50,526 nt of DNA from assembly GCA_903840385.1 (NCBI GenBank), contig CAIMFT010000065.1, positions 1 through 50,526 on the forward strand. The letters are read 5' to 3'. Every line of letters begins with the position of its first letter. Positions within the stretch are counted from its first letter, which is position 1. Made by a program: the position numbers and the translations under genes. The stretch is from an uncultured Holophagaceae bacterium (GTDB lineage Bacteria > Acidobacteriota > Holophagae > Holophagales > Holophagaceae). Under the pieces are notes generated by a model, which was given only the letters and a program-made list of their open reading frames with translations, searched no databases and was not told the DNA's origin. Shown here in pieces: positions 40,952 to 49,678 of this stretch.

Positions 40952-41928
40952 CGGAGCCGGTCCAGGTACCAGGCGATGGTCCGCTGGAGGCCGGTGGCGA
41001 AGGTCTCCAGGGGCCGCCAGCCCAGCTCCGTCTGTATTCGGGTGGCATCGATGGCGTAGCGCCGGTCGTGGCCGGCGCGGTCCTGGACGAAGGTCTTGAG
41101 GGCGCGGCTGGTGCCCTCGGCGCGCCCCAAGTGCTGGTCCACCAGGTCGCAGAGCAGGTCCACGAGGGCCATGTTGGTCTGCTCGTTGTCGCCGCCCACG
41201 CAGTAGGTCTCGCCGGAGGTGCCCCTCAGCATCACGGTCTCCAGGGCGGCGCAGTGGTCCTCCACATACAGCCAGTCCCGGATGTTCATGCCGTCCCCAT
41301 AGATGGGAATGGGCTCGCCCTTGGCCATGCGCGTGATGGCCAAAGGAATGAGCTTCTCGGGGTGCTGGCGCGGGCCGTAGTTGTTGGAGCAGTTGGTGGT
41401 CACCACGTTCAGCCCATAGGTGTGGTGGTAGGCCCGGACCAGGTGGTCGCTGCCGGCCTTGCTGGCGCTGTAGGGGCTGTTGGGGGCGTAGGCCATCTCC
41501 TCGTGGAACTTGCCTTCGTCCCCCAGGGAGCCATAGACCTCGTCCGTGCTGATGTGCAGGAAGCGGCAGTCCTGCTGGCCCGCCCAGGCCTGGCGGGCGG
41601 CCTCCAGCATGGAGAAGGTGCCCACGACGTTGGTCTGGATAAAGGCTGCGGGGCCGGTGATGCTGCGGTCCACATGGCTCTCCGCCGCCAGATGGAAGAC
41701 CCGGGAGACCTGGTTCTTCTCGATGAGGTGCCGGGCCAGCTCCAGGTTTTGGATGTCGCCCACCACCAGCTCGACGCCGTCGATGCCATCGATCTGGGCC
41801 CGGTCCGCAGCATAGGTCAGCTTGTCCAGCACCACGATGCGGTCGCCCGGGTGGTTGCGGTGCCAGCGGTGCACCAGGTTGCTGCCGATGAAGCCGGCGC
41901 CGCCGGTGATGAGGATGGTTTCAGTCAT
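40948..41928 (-). CDS. rmlB: dTDP-glucose 4,6-dehydratase
   Basis: RmlB makes dTDP-4-dehydro-6-deoxyglucose, the second step to dTDP-L-rhamnose. The 326-aa SDR protein has the NAD motif GGAGFIGSN, the catalytic STDEVYGSL (Asp and Glu of the dehydratase), YSASKAGSD with the SDR Tyr and Lys, and IPIYGDGMNIRDWLYVEDHC. It is the last gene of a minus-strand block, separated from rmlD by a repeat-bearing gap of 77 bases. Its stop shares the palindrome CTAG with the stop of the convergent GT2 gene. Confidence 0.97.
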   Translation of the reverse strand: MTETILITGGAGFIGSNLVHRWHRNHPGDRIVVLDKLTYAADRAQIDGIDGVELVVGDIQNLELARHLIEKNQVSRVFHLAAESHVDRSITGPAAFIQTNVVGTFSMLEAARQAWAGQQDCRFLHISTDEVYGSLGDEGKFHEEMAYAPNSPYSASKAGSDHLVRAYHHTYGLNVVTTNCSNNYGPRQHPEKLIPLAITRMAKGEPIPIYGDGMNIRDWLYVEDHCAALETVMLRGTSGETYCVGGDNEQTNMALVDLLCDLVDQHLGRAEGTSRALKTFVQDRAGHDRRYAIDATRIQTELGWRPLETFATGLQRTIAWYLDRLR

Positions 41929-41945
41929 TGGAATTCACCGGGAAG

Positions 41946-41998
41946 AGGAACGAAGAAGATCACCACGAAGACGGGAAGACCACGAAGAAAGGCAGAAG
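41946..41998. repeat. Degenerate single-arm copy of the CCACGAAG repeat
   Basis: The gap between rmlD and rmlB holds ACCACGAAGAC-GGGAAG-ACCACGAAGAAA and further GAAG words, closely related to the arms of the inverted repeat at 1088-1166. No second arm is present, so this is probably a decayed or partial copy. Confidence 0.6.
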
Positions 41999-42005
41999 TT
42001 GAAGG

Positions 42006-42842
42006 TTATAACTCCGGATGATCAATCACTTCCCGGAGGGCCTGTTGCCAGTCTGGCATGAGGTCGGTGCCGAGGGACTGGCGGCGGCGGCCGTCGAGGA
42101 CGGAGTAGGCAGGTCGGGTGGCGGGGGTGGGGTAGTCGGCGGTGGTGCAGGGGCTGAGGTCCACGGCCATGCCCTTGGCCTCGAAGATGGCCTGGGCGAA
42201 GCCATGCCAGGTGGTCTCGCCCTGGCAGGTGGCATGCACCAAGCCCTGCCAGCCCTCCTCGGCGGCCACCTTCAGCTGGCGGGCCAGGGCCCGGCAGGTG
42301 GTGGGGGCGCCCCGCTGGTCAGCCACCACCCGCAGGGCCCGGCCCTGGTTGGCGGCGTTCACCATGGTGTTCAGGAAGTTCTTCCCCCAGGCGTCGTAGA
42401 GCCAGCTGGTGCGGGCAATGAGGTGCCGAGAGCACCGGGCCGCCTGCTGTTCCCCCGCCAGCTTGGTGCGCCCGTAGACCGATACGGGGTTGGTGGGGTC
42501 GTCCTCCCGGTAGGGCCGGGTGCCCATGCCATCGAAGACATAGTCCGTGCTGATCTGGATGAGCAGCGCCCCCTGGGCCTCGCAGGCCTCCGCCAGCCAG
42601 CCCACGGCGGTGGCGTTGATGAGGTGCGCCAAGTCCCCCTCAGACTCGCAGCGATCCACCTGGGTGTAGGCCGCACAGTTGATCACCACCTGGGGCCGAA
42701 CCTCATCGAGCACCGAAAAGATGGCCTCCCGCTTGGTCAGGTCCAGCACGGATTCCTCGGGCAGGAACAGCTCGTGGTCCAGCCAAGTTCGGCGGACCGC
42801 ATGGGCCAGCTGCCCCGAAGCACCTGCGACCAGTACCCTCAT
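42006..42842 (-). CDS. rmlD: dTDP-4-dehydrorhamnose reductase
   Basis: RmlD reduces dTDP-4-dehydro-L-rhamnose to dTDP-L-rhamnose with NAD(P)H. The 278-aa protein starts at ATG 42842 with MRVLVAGASGQLAHAVRR, the Rossmann motif. INCAAYTQVDRCESE, ISTDYVFDG, and SVYGRTKLAGE with the catalytic Tyr and Lys follow. The 1-base overlap with rmlC (TAATG) shows coupling. The longer upstream frame is a shadow of rmlC. Confidence 0.96.
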   Translation of the reverse strand: MRVLVAGASGQLAHAVRRTWLDHELFLPEESVLDLTKREAIFSVLDEVRPQVVINCAAYTQVDRCESEGDLAHLINATAVGWLAEACEAQGALLIQISTDYVFDGMGTRPYREDDPTNPVSVYGRTKLAGEQQAARCSRHLIARTSWLYDAWGKNFLNTMVNAANQGRALRVVADQRGAPTTCRALARQLKVAAEEGWQGLVHATCQGETTWHGFAQAIFEAKGMAVDLSPCTTADYPTPATRPAYSVLDGRRRQSLGTDLMPDWQQALREVIDHPEL

Positions 42843-43342
42843 TAGACGTGCGCTCGCCGGGTAAGCTCGTCCTTGACGAAGGGGTTCTCGGGGTCGTCTT
42901 CGTGGCGGATCTCGTCGATGGGTTCGGCCTTGCCCTGCCCCATGAAGAGGCGGTCCGGGCAGTTGATGACCACACCACACTCCACACTGATGCAGCGGTA
43001 GCCGTGCACCACGCCCTTGGGGATGAGCACGGAGCCCGGGTTGTTACCACCCATGGCCACCTCGATGCGGTTGGAGTAGGTCGGGCTCTCCGGCCGGTTG
43101 TCCCACAGGGTCAGCTTGAAGTCGCCGGGGCCCAGGAAGCAGAACAGGTCCGCCTGGTCCACGTGCTCATGGGGGCCACGCAGAACGCCGGGGTTGGTCA
43201 CGCTCACATAAGTCATTTCTGGGCGAAACCAGGCCGGCAGCTCGTCGTGGCGGAAGATCTCCGAGAGCCAGCCGCGCTCATCCACGAACTTGCGGAAGGG
43301 GGTGATGACCACGCCCTCGATGGGTCCCTTTTGGAAGGCCAT
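42842..43342 (-). CDS. rmlC: dTDP-4-dehydrorhamnose 3,5-epimerase
   Basis: RmlC epimerises C3 and C5 of dTDP-4-dehydro-6-deoxyglucose. The 166-aa cupin has DERGWLSEIFRHDELP, the TYVSVTNPGVLRGPHEH block with the catalytic His, and IPKGVVHGYRC. It is slightly shorter than the usual ~180 aa. Its start is 2 bases after the rmlA stop. The sequence resembles the dTDP-4-dehydrorhamnose epimerase subgroup found outside the Enterobacteria, so another sugar epimerase is a minor alternative. Confidence 0.92.
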   Translation of the reverse strand: MAFQKGPIEGVVITPFRKFVDERGWLSEIFRHDELPAWFRPEMTYVSVTNPGVLRGPHEHVDQADLFCFLGPGDFKLTLWDNRPESPTYSNRIEVAMGGNNPGSVLIPKGVVHGYRCISVECGVVINCPDRLFMGQGKAEPIDEIRHEDDPENPFVKDELTRRAHV

Positions 43343-43344
43343 GC

Positions 43345-44094
43345 CTAGGTCCTCCCCATGGCCTGGGGGAACGGTGGCTGCCCACCCGAGGCCAGCTCAC
43401 TGGCGTGGGCCAGGCTGGGGAAGGTGCCGGCATCGGTCCACCAGCCCTGGAAGGTGCCGGAGGTCATCTGGCCCCGCTCGATGTAGGCGTTGTTCACATC
43501 CGTGATCTCCATCTCGCCCCGGCCCGAGGGCTTCACGGTGCGGATGATGTCAAACACCGTGGCGTCGTAGAAGTAGATCCCGGTCACGGACAGGTTGGAC
43601 TTGGGCGCCTTGGGCTTTTCCTCGATGCTCAGCACCTTGCCGTCCACCACCTCGGCCACACCGTAGCGCTGGGGGTCATCGACAGGCTTGAGCAGGATGC
43701 GGGCACCCTGGCCCTGCTGGGCGAAGGCCTCCACCTCGGGGCGCAGGCTGTCCTGGAAGATGTTGTCGCCCAGGATCACGCACACCGGCGAGTCTCCGGC
43801 AAAGTTCTCCGCCAGGCCCAGGGCCTGGGCAATGCCGCCGGCCTCGTCCTGCACCTTGTACGTGAAGCGGCAGCCGAAGTCCTTGCCCGAGCCCATCAGA
43901 GCCACCACGTCGCCCATGTGCTCCGTGCCCGTGACGATGAGGATCTCCGTGATCCCCGCCTCCTTGAGCTTCCAGAGCGGATGCCAGATCATGGGGGCCA
44001 GGCCCACCGGCAGCAGGTGCTTGTTCGTCACCTTCGTCAGGGGAAACAGGCGAGAACCCGTGCCACCGGCGAGTACGATGCCTTTGATCTGCAT
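43345..44094 (-). CDS. rmlA: Glucose-1-phosphate thymidylyltransferase (short type)
   Basis: RmlA makes dTDP-glucose from dTTP and glucose 1-phosphate and is the feedback-controlled entry point of the pathway. The 249-aa protein has the nucleotidyltransferase motif LAGGTGSRLFPLTKVTNKHLLPV, the metal Asp in VILGDNIF, IEEKPKAPKSN, and the second metal Asp in WTDAGTF. It lacks about 40 C-terminal residues of typical RmlA, as in the short, often archaeal-like group. It is the first gene of the rml block and diverges from the second GT2 gene across 30 bases. Confidence 0.94.
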   Translation of the reverse strand: MQIKGIVLAGGTGSRLFPLTKVTNKHLLPVGLAPMIWHPLWKLKEAGITEILIVTGTEHMGDVVALMGSGKDFGCRFTYKVQDEAGGIAQALGLAENFAGDSPVCVILGDNIFQDSLRPEVEAFAQQGQGARILLKPVDDPQRYGVAEVVDGKVLSIEEKPKAPKSNLSVTGIYFYDATVFDIIRTVKPSGRGEMEITDVNNAYIERGQMTSGTFQGWWTDAGTFPSLAHASELASGGQPPFPQAMGRT

Positions 44095-44124
44095 AAGAAC
44101 CCCTTGAGAACGGCTGGCTGCTTA

Positions 44125-45027
44125 ATGAACCCATTATCCTCCCACACTTCGACGCCGCTGCGGGATGCCCCCCTGGCGGTGGTCCTGGTGCACTATGGGG
44201 CCCCGGACGCCACCCGCCGCTGTGTGGAAGCCTTGGCCCTGCATGAGCCATGTCCCCATGCCGTGGTGGTGGTGGACCACGGCCCGGGCGATGACCTGGC
44301 TGCCGCCCTGGTGGGCTGCCATCCCAGCCTCCGCATCCTCACGGCCCACGACAACCCGGGCTTCGGTGCCGGCTGCAACCGGGGCGCAACTCTGGCCCTG
44401 GCGGAGGGGGCGCAGGCCCTCTGGTTCCTCAACAACGACGCAGTGGTGGAGGGTTCCCTCCTGCAGGAGCTGGTGGAGCTGGCCCGCCTGCGGCCCGAGG
44501 TGGCCTGCTGGGCCCACACCCAGTGCGACCGGGGCCGCCTTATCGGTGCGGATGCCCACCCGCAGTGGTTTGCCACACCCATTCCCCCCTATCCCGAGCC
44601 GCCCCCCGGCTGTCGCTTCCTGGGCCCCCGGGAGAGCCTCAGCGGGGCCTCCCTCTTTGTCACCAGGGAGGCCTGGACGGCCCTGGGACCCTGGCCCGAG
44701 GACTTCTTTCTGTACTTCGAGGACGCCGCCTACAGCCACCGGGCCCATGTCCTGGGCCGACCCCTGGCCCTGCTGGAGCGTAGCGTTCCCCACGACCGGG
44801 GTACAACGACCGGGCGGCGCTCGCCGCTGACAGTGTTCTATGGGGTCCGCAACCGCCTGTTGCTGCACCGGGACCTCCACCCAGGGGCCGGGCTCGCCCG
44901 CCTGGGCATGGCCCTGGACCTGCTCCAGAAGCGCTTCTTCCAGGGCCGCTGGGGCCTGCTCCTGCCCACCTGGCGGGGCCTCTGGGCCGCACGGGCCAAC
45001 GGCCGGGGCCGGGACCCCCGCTACTAG
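44125..45027 (+). CDS. GT2 family glycosyltransferase (rhamnosyltransferase-like)
   Basis: This 300-aa protein is a paralogue-like relative of the GT2 gene at 39962. LAVVLVHYGAPDATRRCVEAL opens the domain, and TAHDNPGFGAGCNRG, WFLNNDAVV (metal site), LSGASLFVTREAW, and FFLYFEDAAYSHRAHV (acceptor/catalytic region) follow. The C-terminus GRRSPLTVFYGVRNRLLL matches the same rhamnosyltransferase-like pattern. The ATG at 44125 is used because the longer open frame is antisense to rmlA. It converges on the GT9 gene with a shared CTAG stop. Confidence 0.87.
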   Translation: MNPLSSHTSTPLRDAPLAVVLVHYGAPDATRRCVEALALHEPCPHAVVVVDHGPGDDLAAALVGCHPSLRILTAHDNPGFGAGCNRGATLALAEGAQALWFLNNDAVVEGSLLQELVELARLRPEVACWAHTQCDRGRLIGADAHPQWFATPIPPYPEPPPGCRFLGPRESLSGASLFVTREAWTALGPWPEDFFLYFEDAAYSHRAHVLGRPLALLERSVPHDRGTTTGRRSPLTVFYGVRNRLLLHRDLHPGAGLARLGMALDLLQKRFFQGRWGLLLPTWRGLWAARANGRGRDPRY

Positions 45028-46136
45028 GCCTTCAGCAGGCGCCCTTCCCCATCCACCACCAGGCCCACCAGCAGGTTCCACACCCGCTGGGGCGTGAGGC
45101 GCAGGGCGGTGGTGTCCATGATCTCCTCCCCGCCATAGGCCTGGGAAGCGGCCACATCGATGCAGGGGCCGCGCACAGACAGGGCACGCGGGCCCAGGGC
45201 GTTGATGAGCTGCTCGGGCGAGGCGCCGTTGATGGTCACCGTGGGCTGCCCCGTGCCGGCGGCGGTGTGGGCCAGACCTGTGTCCACGGCGACATTGCCC
45301 CAGGCCCGGCTCTGGATGGCGCAGGCCTCAGGGATGGTGGTCCGACCCGTGAGGTTGAGGGTGCCGGGAACTGCGGCGGCCAGGCGGTTGCCCAGCTCCA
45401 CCTCGTCCGGACCACCCAGCCAGATCACCTCAAAGCCCTGCTCGAGCGCGATCCGCGCCAGCCCACTCCACTGGGACACCTCAGGGAACCAGCGCTTGTT
45501 GTGGCCCCGGGTTCCGAAGGCCAGGGTCACATAACGCCCCCCCAGCCAGCCGGCCTCCTGGAGCTTGGCGAACCCACCCTGGCCACCGAACTGCTCTGGC
45601 CGCAGGGGCATCCACTCCAGCCGAGGGCTGCCCGTCAGCTGCTCGAGCAGGGGCTCAAAGCGGCGCACGATGTGGATGGGCAAGTCCCGGTAGGTGAAGG
45701 TGTGGTGGTAGAGAAAGCTCAGGTGGTTGTTGTTGTCCCCAGCCCGGAGGGGCACGCCAGCCATCCAGGCGGCGAAGGCCAGGCGGGCCGACTGACTCAG
45801 GTTGATGAAGGCCACGGGCGGCTGGGTACGCCAGCGGCGGATGAGGGCCCAGGGGTCGGGCTTCTGCTGGCCCCCGCCCTCGATGACACTCTCGGCGATG
45901 AATTCCGGGTGCGCTTCGCTGAAAATGGCCGCGCCGATGGCGTGCCCAACAGCCACCCAGCGGATGGCCTTGCCCTGGGCCGCGGCCTCGGCATTCCAGT
46001 TGCGCTGCAGGGCATGAAAGAAGGGAATGGCGAAGATCACATCGCCCAGCTGGCGGGGAAACCGGATCCAGACCTCCGGGTGGTCCGTGGTCTGGAGCGC
46101 CGCGCGCAACCGTTCGAGTCCCTGTTGTGCGGCCAC
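45024..46136 (-). CDS. GT9 family glycosyltransferase (heptosyltransferase-like)
   Basis: This 370-aa GT-B enzyme is of the ADP-heptose:LPS heptosyltransferase family, which builds the inner LPS core. IRFPRQLGDVIFAIPFFHAL is the N-terminal signature. The C-terminal domain has YVTLAFGTRGHNKRWFPE, VIWLGGPDEVELGNRL, NLTGRTTIPE, and VAVDTGLAHTAAGTGQPTVTI, the D-GL-H motif of the family. GTG 46136 is chosen because GGGAGGAGG precedes it closely; the TTG at 46169 is an alternative. Its stop shares CTAG with the convergent GT2 gene. Confidence 0.87.
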   Translation of the reverse strand: MAAQQGLERLRAALQTTDHPEVWIRFPRQLGDVIFAIPFFHALQRNWNAEAAAQGKAIRWVAVGHAIGAAIFSEAHPEFIAESVIEGGGQQKPDPWALIRRWRTQPPVAFINLSQSARLAFAAWMAGVPLRAGDNNNHLSFLYHHTFTYRDLPIHIVRRFEPLLEQLTGSPRLEWMPLRPEQFGGQGGFAKLQEAGWLGGRYVTLAFGTRGHNKRWFPEVSQWSGLARIALEQGFEVIWLGGPDEVELGNRLAAAVPGTLNLTGRTTIPEACAIQSRAWGNVAVDTGLAHTAAGTGQPTVTINGASPEQLINALGPRALSVRGPCIDVAASQAYGGEEIMDTTALRLTPQRVWNLLVGLVVDGEGRLLKA

Positions 46137-46219
46137 CCTGCCTCCTCCCGCCCAGTGTAATCGAAGCACCCCTTGACCACGGTACCGAGCCGCTAGGATG
46201 AAGGCTCGCCGAGGTCCCC

Positions 46220-47992
46220 ATGCGCCGCCTGCTGCTGTTGCTGAGCCTGCCCCTGCTGGCCCGGGGGCCCGCCTTCTCCGTGCGTGAGGCCATCCAGGCC
46301 GAGTGGCGGCGCCAGCCCCCGGCCTTCACCGACGCCCAGCGCAGCGCCCTGTCACCCGCTGACCGGGCCCGCCTGGAGCGCACCCTCCAGCGCATCGGGG
46401 CGCCCGGTGCCCCGGACCTGCTACCCCCTGAGCTGGATCGGCCCACGGAGGCCCTCTGGCTCACCCGGGCCGCTGCCGCCCGGAGCCCCCAGGAGCGGTT
46501 TACAGCCCTCTTCTTCCTCAACCGCCTGAAGAGCGCCAGGGCCCTGGAAGCCCTGGCGAGCCTGACCGCAACCGAAGCCGCCACCTGGCCGAAGCACCTG
46601 CACCTGGATGCCCAGGTGGCCACGGCCCGCCTGAACGGAGGCACGCTGACGCCTGGCCTCAAGGCCTTCCTTGCCGCCCGGCAGCAGGTCGATCCCATCC
46701 GGGCCCAGGCTGCGCGCCTCAGGCTGCTGGGGGCCGGCCAGGAGCAGAGCCTGCTGCCGCCGGTGCCGGCCACACCTGGCGCCCTCCTGGCCCTGCAGGA
46801 TGCCTGGAACCGCACCCCCTGGGAGCCGCGCCGAGAGCTGGCCCTGACCGGCCTCCACACCCTCGAGCCCGCCTCGCCCCTGTGGCCCCGCCTGGGCCTC
46901 CAGGCGCCCACCCCGGCCACCCTCGCCACCGCCTGCCTGGGCATCCTCTCCCGCCTAGCCGAGGGACTCCCCACCCCAGCCCCCGCCGAGGCCTTCCCGG
47001 TGGGCCAAGCCCCCTGGCCCTGTGGGGATGACCCTCTGGCCCAGTGGTACGGCCTGCAAGGGCTTGCCAAAGCCCGAACGCCCCTGCCGCACCTGCAGGC
47101 CGCCCTCACCCAGGAGCCGCCGCTTGGGCTCAAGGACCTCGCGCTCCAGGGTGCCCTGCTGGCAGCCCTGCGGCACCAGGCGCCCACGGCTGCAGACGCC
47201 CTCCGGACCCGCCTTCTTGCGGGCTCCAACGCCATCGCGCGGGCCGCTGCCCTGGAGGATCTGGCCACTGCCCCGGCCGACCTGAAGGCCCTCACGGCGC
47301 GCGTCTGGACCGACGACCAGTTCGAGTCCCAGCAGGCCCTCATCCAGAGCTATGCCCGCTGGCAGCTGACCCCGGCGGAGCAGCTCGCCCAGCTACAACC
47401 CTGGCTCCAGCACCCGGACTGGGCCTGCCGCCTGGAGGCCCGCCGCGCCCTGGTCAAGCTCGACCCCGCCACCCCCTGGCCCACGGCCCCCGAGCCGGGG
47501 CCCATGGATCGCGCCATCCTCGCCGAGGCCATCCGACTGGCAGAGCGGGGCCGCCCCATGCGCCTGCGCATCACCTTCAGCGGCCAGCGGCAGGTCACCC
47601 TGAAGCTGGACCCCACCGTGGCCCCCATGAATGTGGCCAACCTGGTATTGCTGGTGCGCAAGGGCTACTTCAACGGTCGTCGGGTGCCTCGCGTGGTGCC
47701 GGATTTCGTGGTGCAGCTGGGCTCCCCCGTGGACACCATGGACGGCGGTCCCGGCTACACGGTGCGCTGCGAGAACAGCCTCGACTGGTACGGTCCGGGC
47801 AGCGTCGGCATGGCCCTGTCGGGCAAGGACACTGGTGGTAGCCAGCTCTTCATCACCACCAACGCCACCCCCCACCTCACCGGGCGCTACACCCGGGTGG
47901 GCCAGGTGGAGGCGCCGGACCGGGCCTTGAAGATCCTCGACGGGATGGAGCTGGGAGCCCGGATCGTCCGCATTCAGGTGCTGCCGGGATGA
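46220..47992 (+). CDS. Secreted cyclophilin-type peptidyl-prolyl isomerase with helical-repeat N-terminus
   Basis: This 590-aa predicted periplasmic protein has a signal peptide (RRLLLLLSLPLLARGPAF). Residues about 20-420 are Ala/Leu-rich helical repeats, HEAT-like in appearance (RAAALEDLATAPADLKALT, CRLEARRALVKLDP). The C-terminal ~150 residues form a cyclophilin domain: VAPMNVANLVLLVRKGYFNG, RVVPDFVVQLGSP, GSVGMALSGKDTGGSQLFITT and TGRYTRVGQVE. The canonical FHRVI/catalytic Arg region is RVPRVVPDF. The protein probably assists envelope protein folding. The following Wzi-like gene starts by ATGA overlap, so it could be a dedicated chaperone for that barrel (inference). Confidence 0.87.
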   Translation: MRRLLLLLSLPLLARGPAFSVREAIQAEWRRQPPAFTDAQRSALSPADRARLERTLQRIGAPGAPDLLPPELDRPTEALWLTRAAAARSPQERFTALFFLNRLKSARALEALASLTATEAATWPKHLHLDAQVATARLNGGTLTPGLKAFLAARQQVDPIRAQAARLRLLGAGQEQSLLPPVPATPGALLALQDAWNRTPWEPRRELALTGLHTLEPASPLWPRLGLQAPTPATLATACLGILSRLAEGLPTPAPAEAFPVGQAPWPCGDDPLAQWYGLQGLAKARTPLPHLQAALTQEPPLGLKDLALQGALLAALRHQAPTAADALRTRLLAGSNAIARAAALEDLATAPADLKALTARVWTDDQFESQQALIQSYARWQLTPAEQLAQLQPWLQHPDWACRLEARRALVKLDPATPWPTAPEPGPMDRAILAEAIRLAERGRPMRLRITFSGQRQVTLKLDPTVAPMNVANLVLLVRKGYFNGRRVPRVVPDFVVQLGSPVDTMDGGPGYTVRCENSLDWYGPGSVGMALSGKDTGGSQLFITTNATPHLTGRYTRVGQVEAPDRALKILDGMELGARIVRIQVLPG

Positions 47993-49236
47993 AGCGTCGG
48001 GCCGCCCTCCTGGGCCTCCTGGCCCTCAGGCTCAGCGCCCAGGCCCCCCTCCTCCAGGACGGAGCCGGGACCCTGCGCCGGGACCGCCTGGACTGGACCC
48101 TCGGCCAGGAGCCTCTCGAACCCTCCAGCCTGCCCTCCTTCGAGGTGGGCTGGGGCGGCGCTGGCGCCCAGGGCCTGCGGACCCCGCTCATGGGCGGCGA
48201 GGGGCTTGGCACGAGCACGGTCGGCTGGGGCCTGGGCGTCCAGGGTCGCTGGACCAGGGAAGGCCTCGCCATCGCCGCCACGGCCCTGGCCCTGCGGGAT
48301 GGGAACCGGACCCTGGGTGTGCTCCAGCGGGGCGCAGTGGCCTACCGCTGGGACTCCGGCTGGCGCCTGGCCTTGGAACAGACACCTCTGGCCTGGGGCG
48401 CTGGGCTCCTCGGCGGGGAGCTGCTGGGCGATGGGGGCCAGCCCTTCCCCCGCCTCTCCCTGGCCACAGCCCCCATGGGCCTGGCCCTGGGCCGCTGGCG
48501 CCTGGAGGCCTTCCGGGGCCGCCTGGAGGGCCCTGCCCCGGTTCCGGACACCCTGCCCCAGCTGACCCAGCGCCAGGCCGCCGCTGTGGCAGGCCAGGAC
48601 CTCAGCCGCCCATGGCTGGACGGAGGGCTGGTGGTGGCCACCTTTGCCGAGCGACTGGAGCTGACCTTCGGGACCCTTTCCCTTGGCGGGGGCAAGGCTG
48701 CCCTGGGCGGCCCAGCGCCCACCTCCGCAACGCAGACGGCCCGCCTCACCCAGGCCCGCTTCCGCTGGCCAGGGGTGGAATGGGCGTCCCTGGTCTTCAG
48801 CCGCAGTGGCTGGGAGGGCGCCGATCGCACCTTGGCGAGCCTTCAGCTGGCCCGGGAGCGCTGGGACGCCACCCTGGAGTGGGCCGGTGCCGCCCGACCA
48901 GCCACCGGTCCCCTGGCCCTGCCCCAGCACCTGGCGGGGTTCTCCAGCGGGGGCGACAGCCTGGGCCCCGCCTTCGGACCCTGGACCGCCACCCGCAGCG
49001 CCGCCTGGGGCCTTCCCCTGCCCTGGGAGGGGCGGGGCCGACTGCTCCTGGTGCACGCCTCCAGCCCCCTGCCCGCCCCGGCACCGGAGGCCACCTGGCT
49101 CCTCCAGGGCGAGGCCCGCTGGCGCACAGGCCTCGGTCGTCTGGGGGCCACCCTCGCCACCCGCCGGGACACCCAGGCCGGAATGAACCGCTGGGGCTGG
49201 GCCTGCACCTGCTTCCAGGCCTTCCGCGTCTTCTGA
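47989..49236 (+). CDS. Wzi-like outer-membrane beta-barrel protein (tentative)
   Basis: This 415-aa protein has a signal peptide (MKRRAALLGLLALRLSAQ) and ends in Phe, like many outer-membrane barrels. Alternating amphipathic segments run throughout. The stretch LAWGAGLLGGELLGDGGQPFPRL and RWRLEAFRGRLEGP resembles the capsule-assembly Wzi family, in which the barrel anchors polysaccharide to the surface. It is adjacent to a sugar biosynthesis block and overlaps the cyclophilin gene by 4 bases. Wzi assignment is from pattern memory; a generic porin-like barrel is the alternative. Confidence 0.6.
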   Translation: MKRRAALLGLLALRLSAQAPLLQDGAGTLRRDRLDWTLGQEPLEPSSLPSFEVGWGGAGAQGLRTPLMGGEGLGTSTVGWGLGVQGRWTREGLAIAATALALRDGNRTLGVLQRGAVAYRWDSGWRLALEQTPLAWGAGLLGGELLGDGGQPFPRLSLATAPMGLALGRWRLEAFRGRLEGPAPVPDTLPQLTQRQAAAVAGQDLSRPWLDGGLVVATFAERLELTFGTLSLGGGKAALGGPAPTSATQTARLTQARFRWPGVEWASLVFSRSGWEGADRTLASLQLARERWDATLEWAGAARPATGPLALPQHLAGFSSGGDSLGPAFGPWTATRSAAWGLPLPWEGRGRLLLVHASSPLPAPAPEATWLLQGEARWRTGLGRLGATLATRRDTQAGMNRWGWACTCFQAFRVF

Positions 49237-49279
49237 CGAGCGCTCGGACGCTGCGCTATCCTGACCCTTCGAGGTCCCC

Positions 49280-49678
49280 ATGCCCCTGCCTGCCATCCCT
49301 GCCTTCCGCCCTGAGTGGGGTCGCCACTCCCGGTTCGGCCTGGTGCTCGGCCTGCTGCTCAGCCTGGGTGGCTGCGAGAGCCCCCAGGCCGTCCCTTCCA
49401 AGCCTCAGGAGCCTTTCGTGCCCGGCCTGGCCCTCCGACCCACCGCCGTGGTGCTGGCCCGGGGCGGCAGTCAGGCCTTCCAGGCGGAGATCAACTATGC
49501 GCCTGATGTCCAGTACCTGCGCCAGCCTGTGCTCTGGCGGGTGGTGGAACCCGGCGGCGGCACCCTCACCCCTGCGGGCCTCTACACCGCCCCGGCCACC
49601 CCCGGGACCTACCACGTGCAGGCCCACCGGGAGGACTTCCCGGCCATCACAGCCGTGGCCACTGTGACGGTGAAGTAA
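49280..49678 (+). CDS. Ig-like lipoprotein, hypothetical
   Basis: This 132-aa protein has a leader ending in LLSLGGC (lipobox, Cys at about residue 32). The mature part resembles a single bacterial Ig-like domain: LRPTAVVLARGGSQAFQAE at the front, and the diagnostic GGGTLTPAGLYTAPATPGTYHVQA and ATVTVK near the end. Such domains occur in surface adhesion proteins. It overlaps the pyrD start by one base (TAATG). Function unknown. An alternative internal start would shorten the N-terminus before the leader. Confidence 0.7.
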   Translation: MPLPAIPAFRPEWGRHSRFGLVLGLLLSLGGCESPQAVPSKPQEPFVPGLALRPTAVVLARGGSQAFQAEINYAPDVQYLRQPVLWRVVEPGGGTLTPAGLYTAPATPGTYHVQAHREDFPAITAVATVTVK

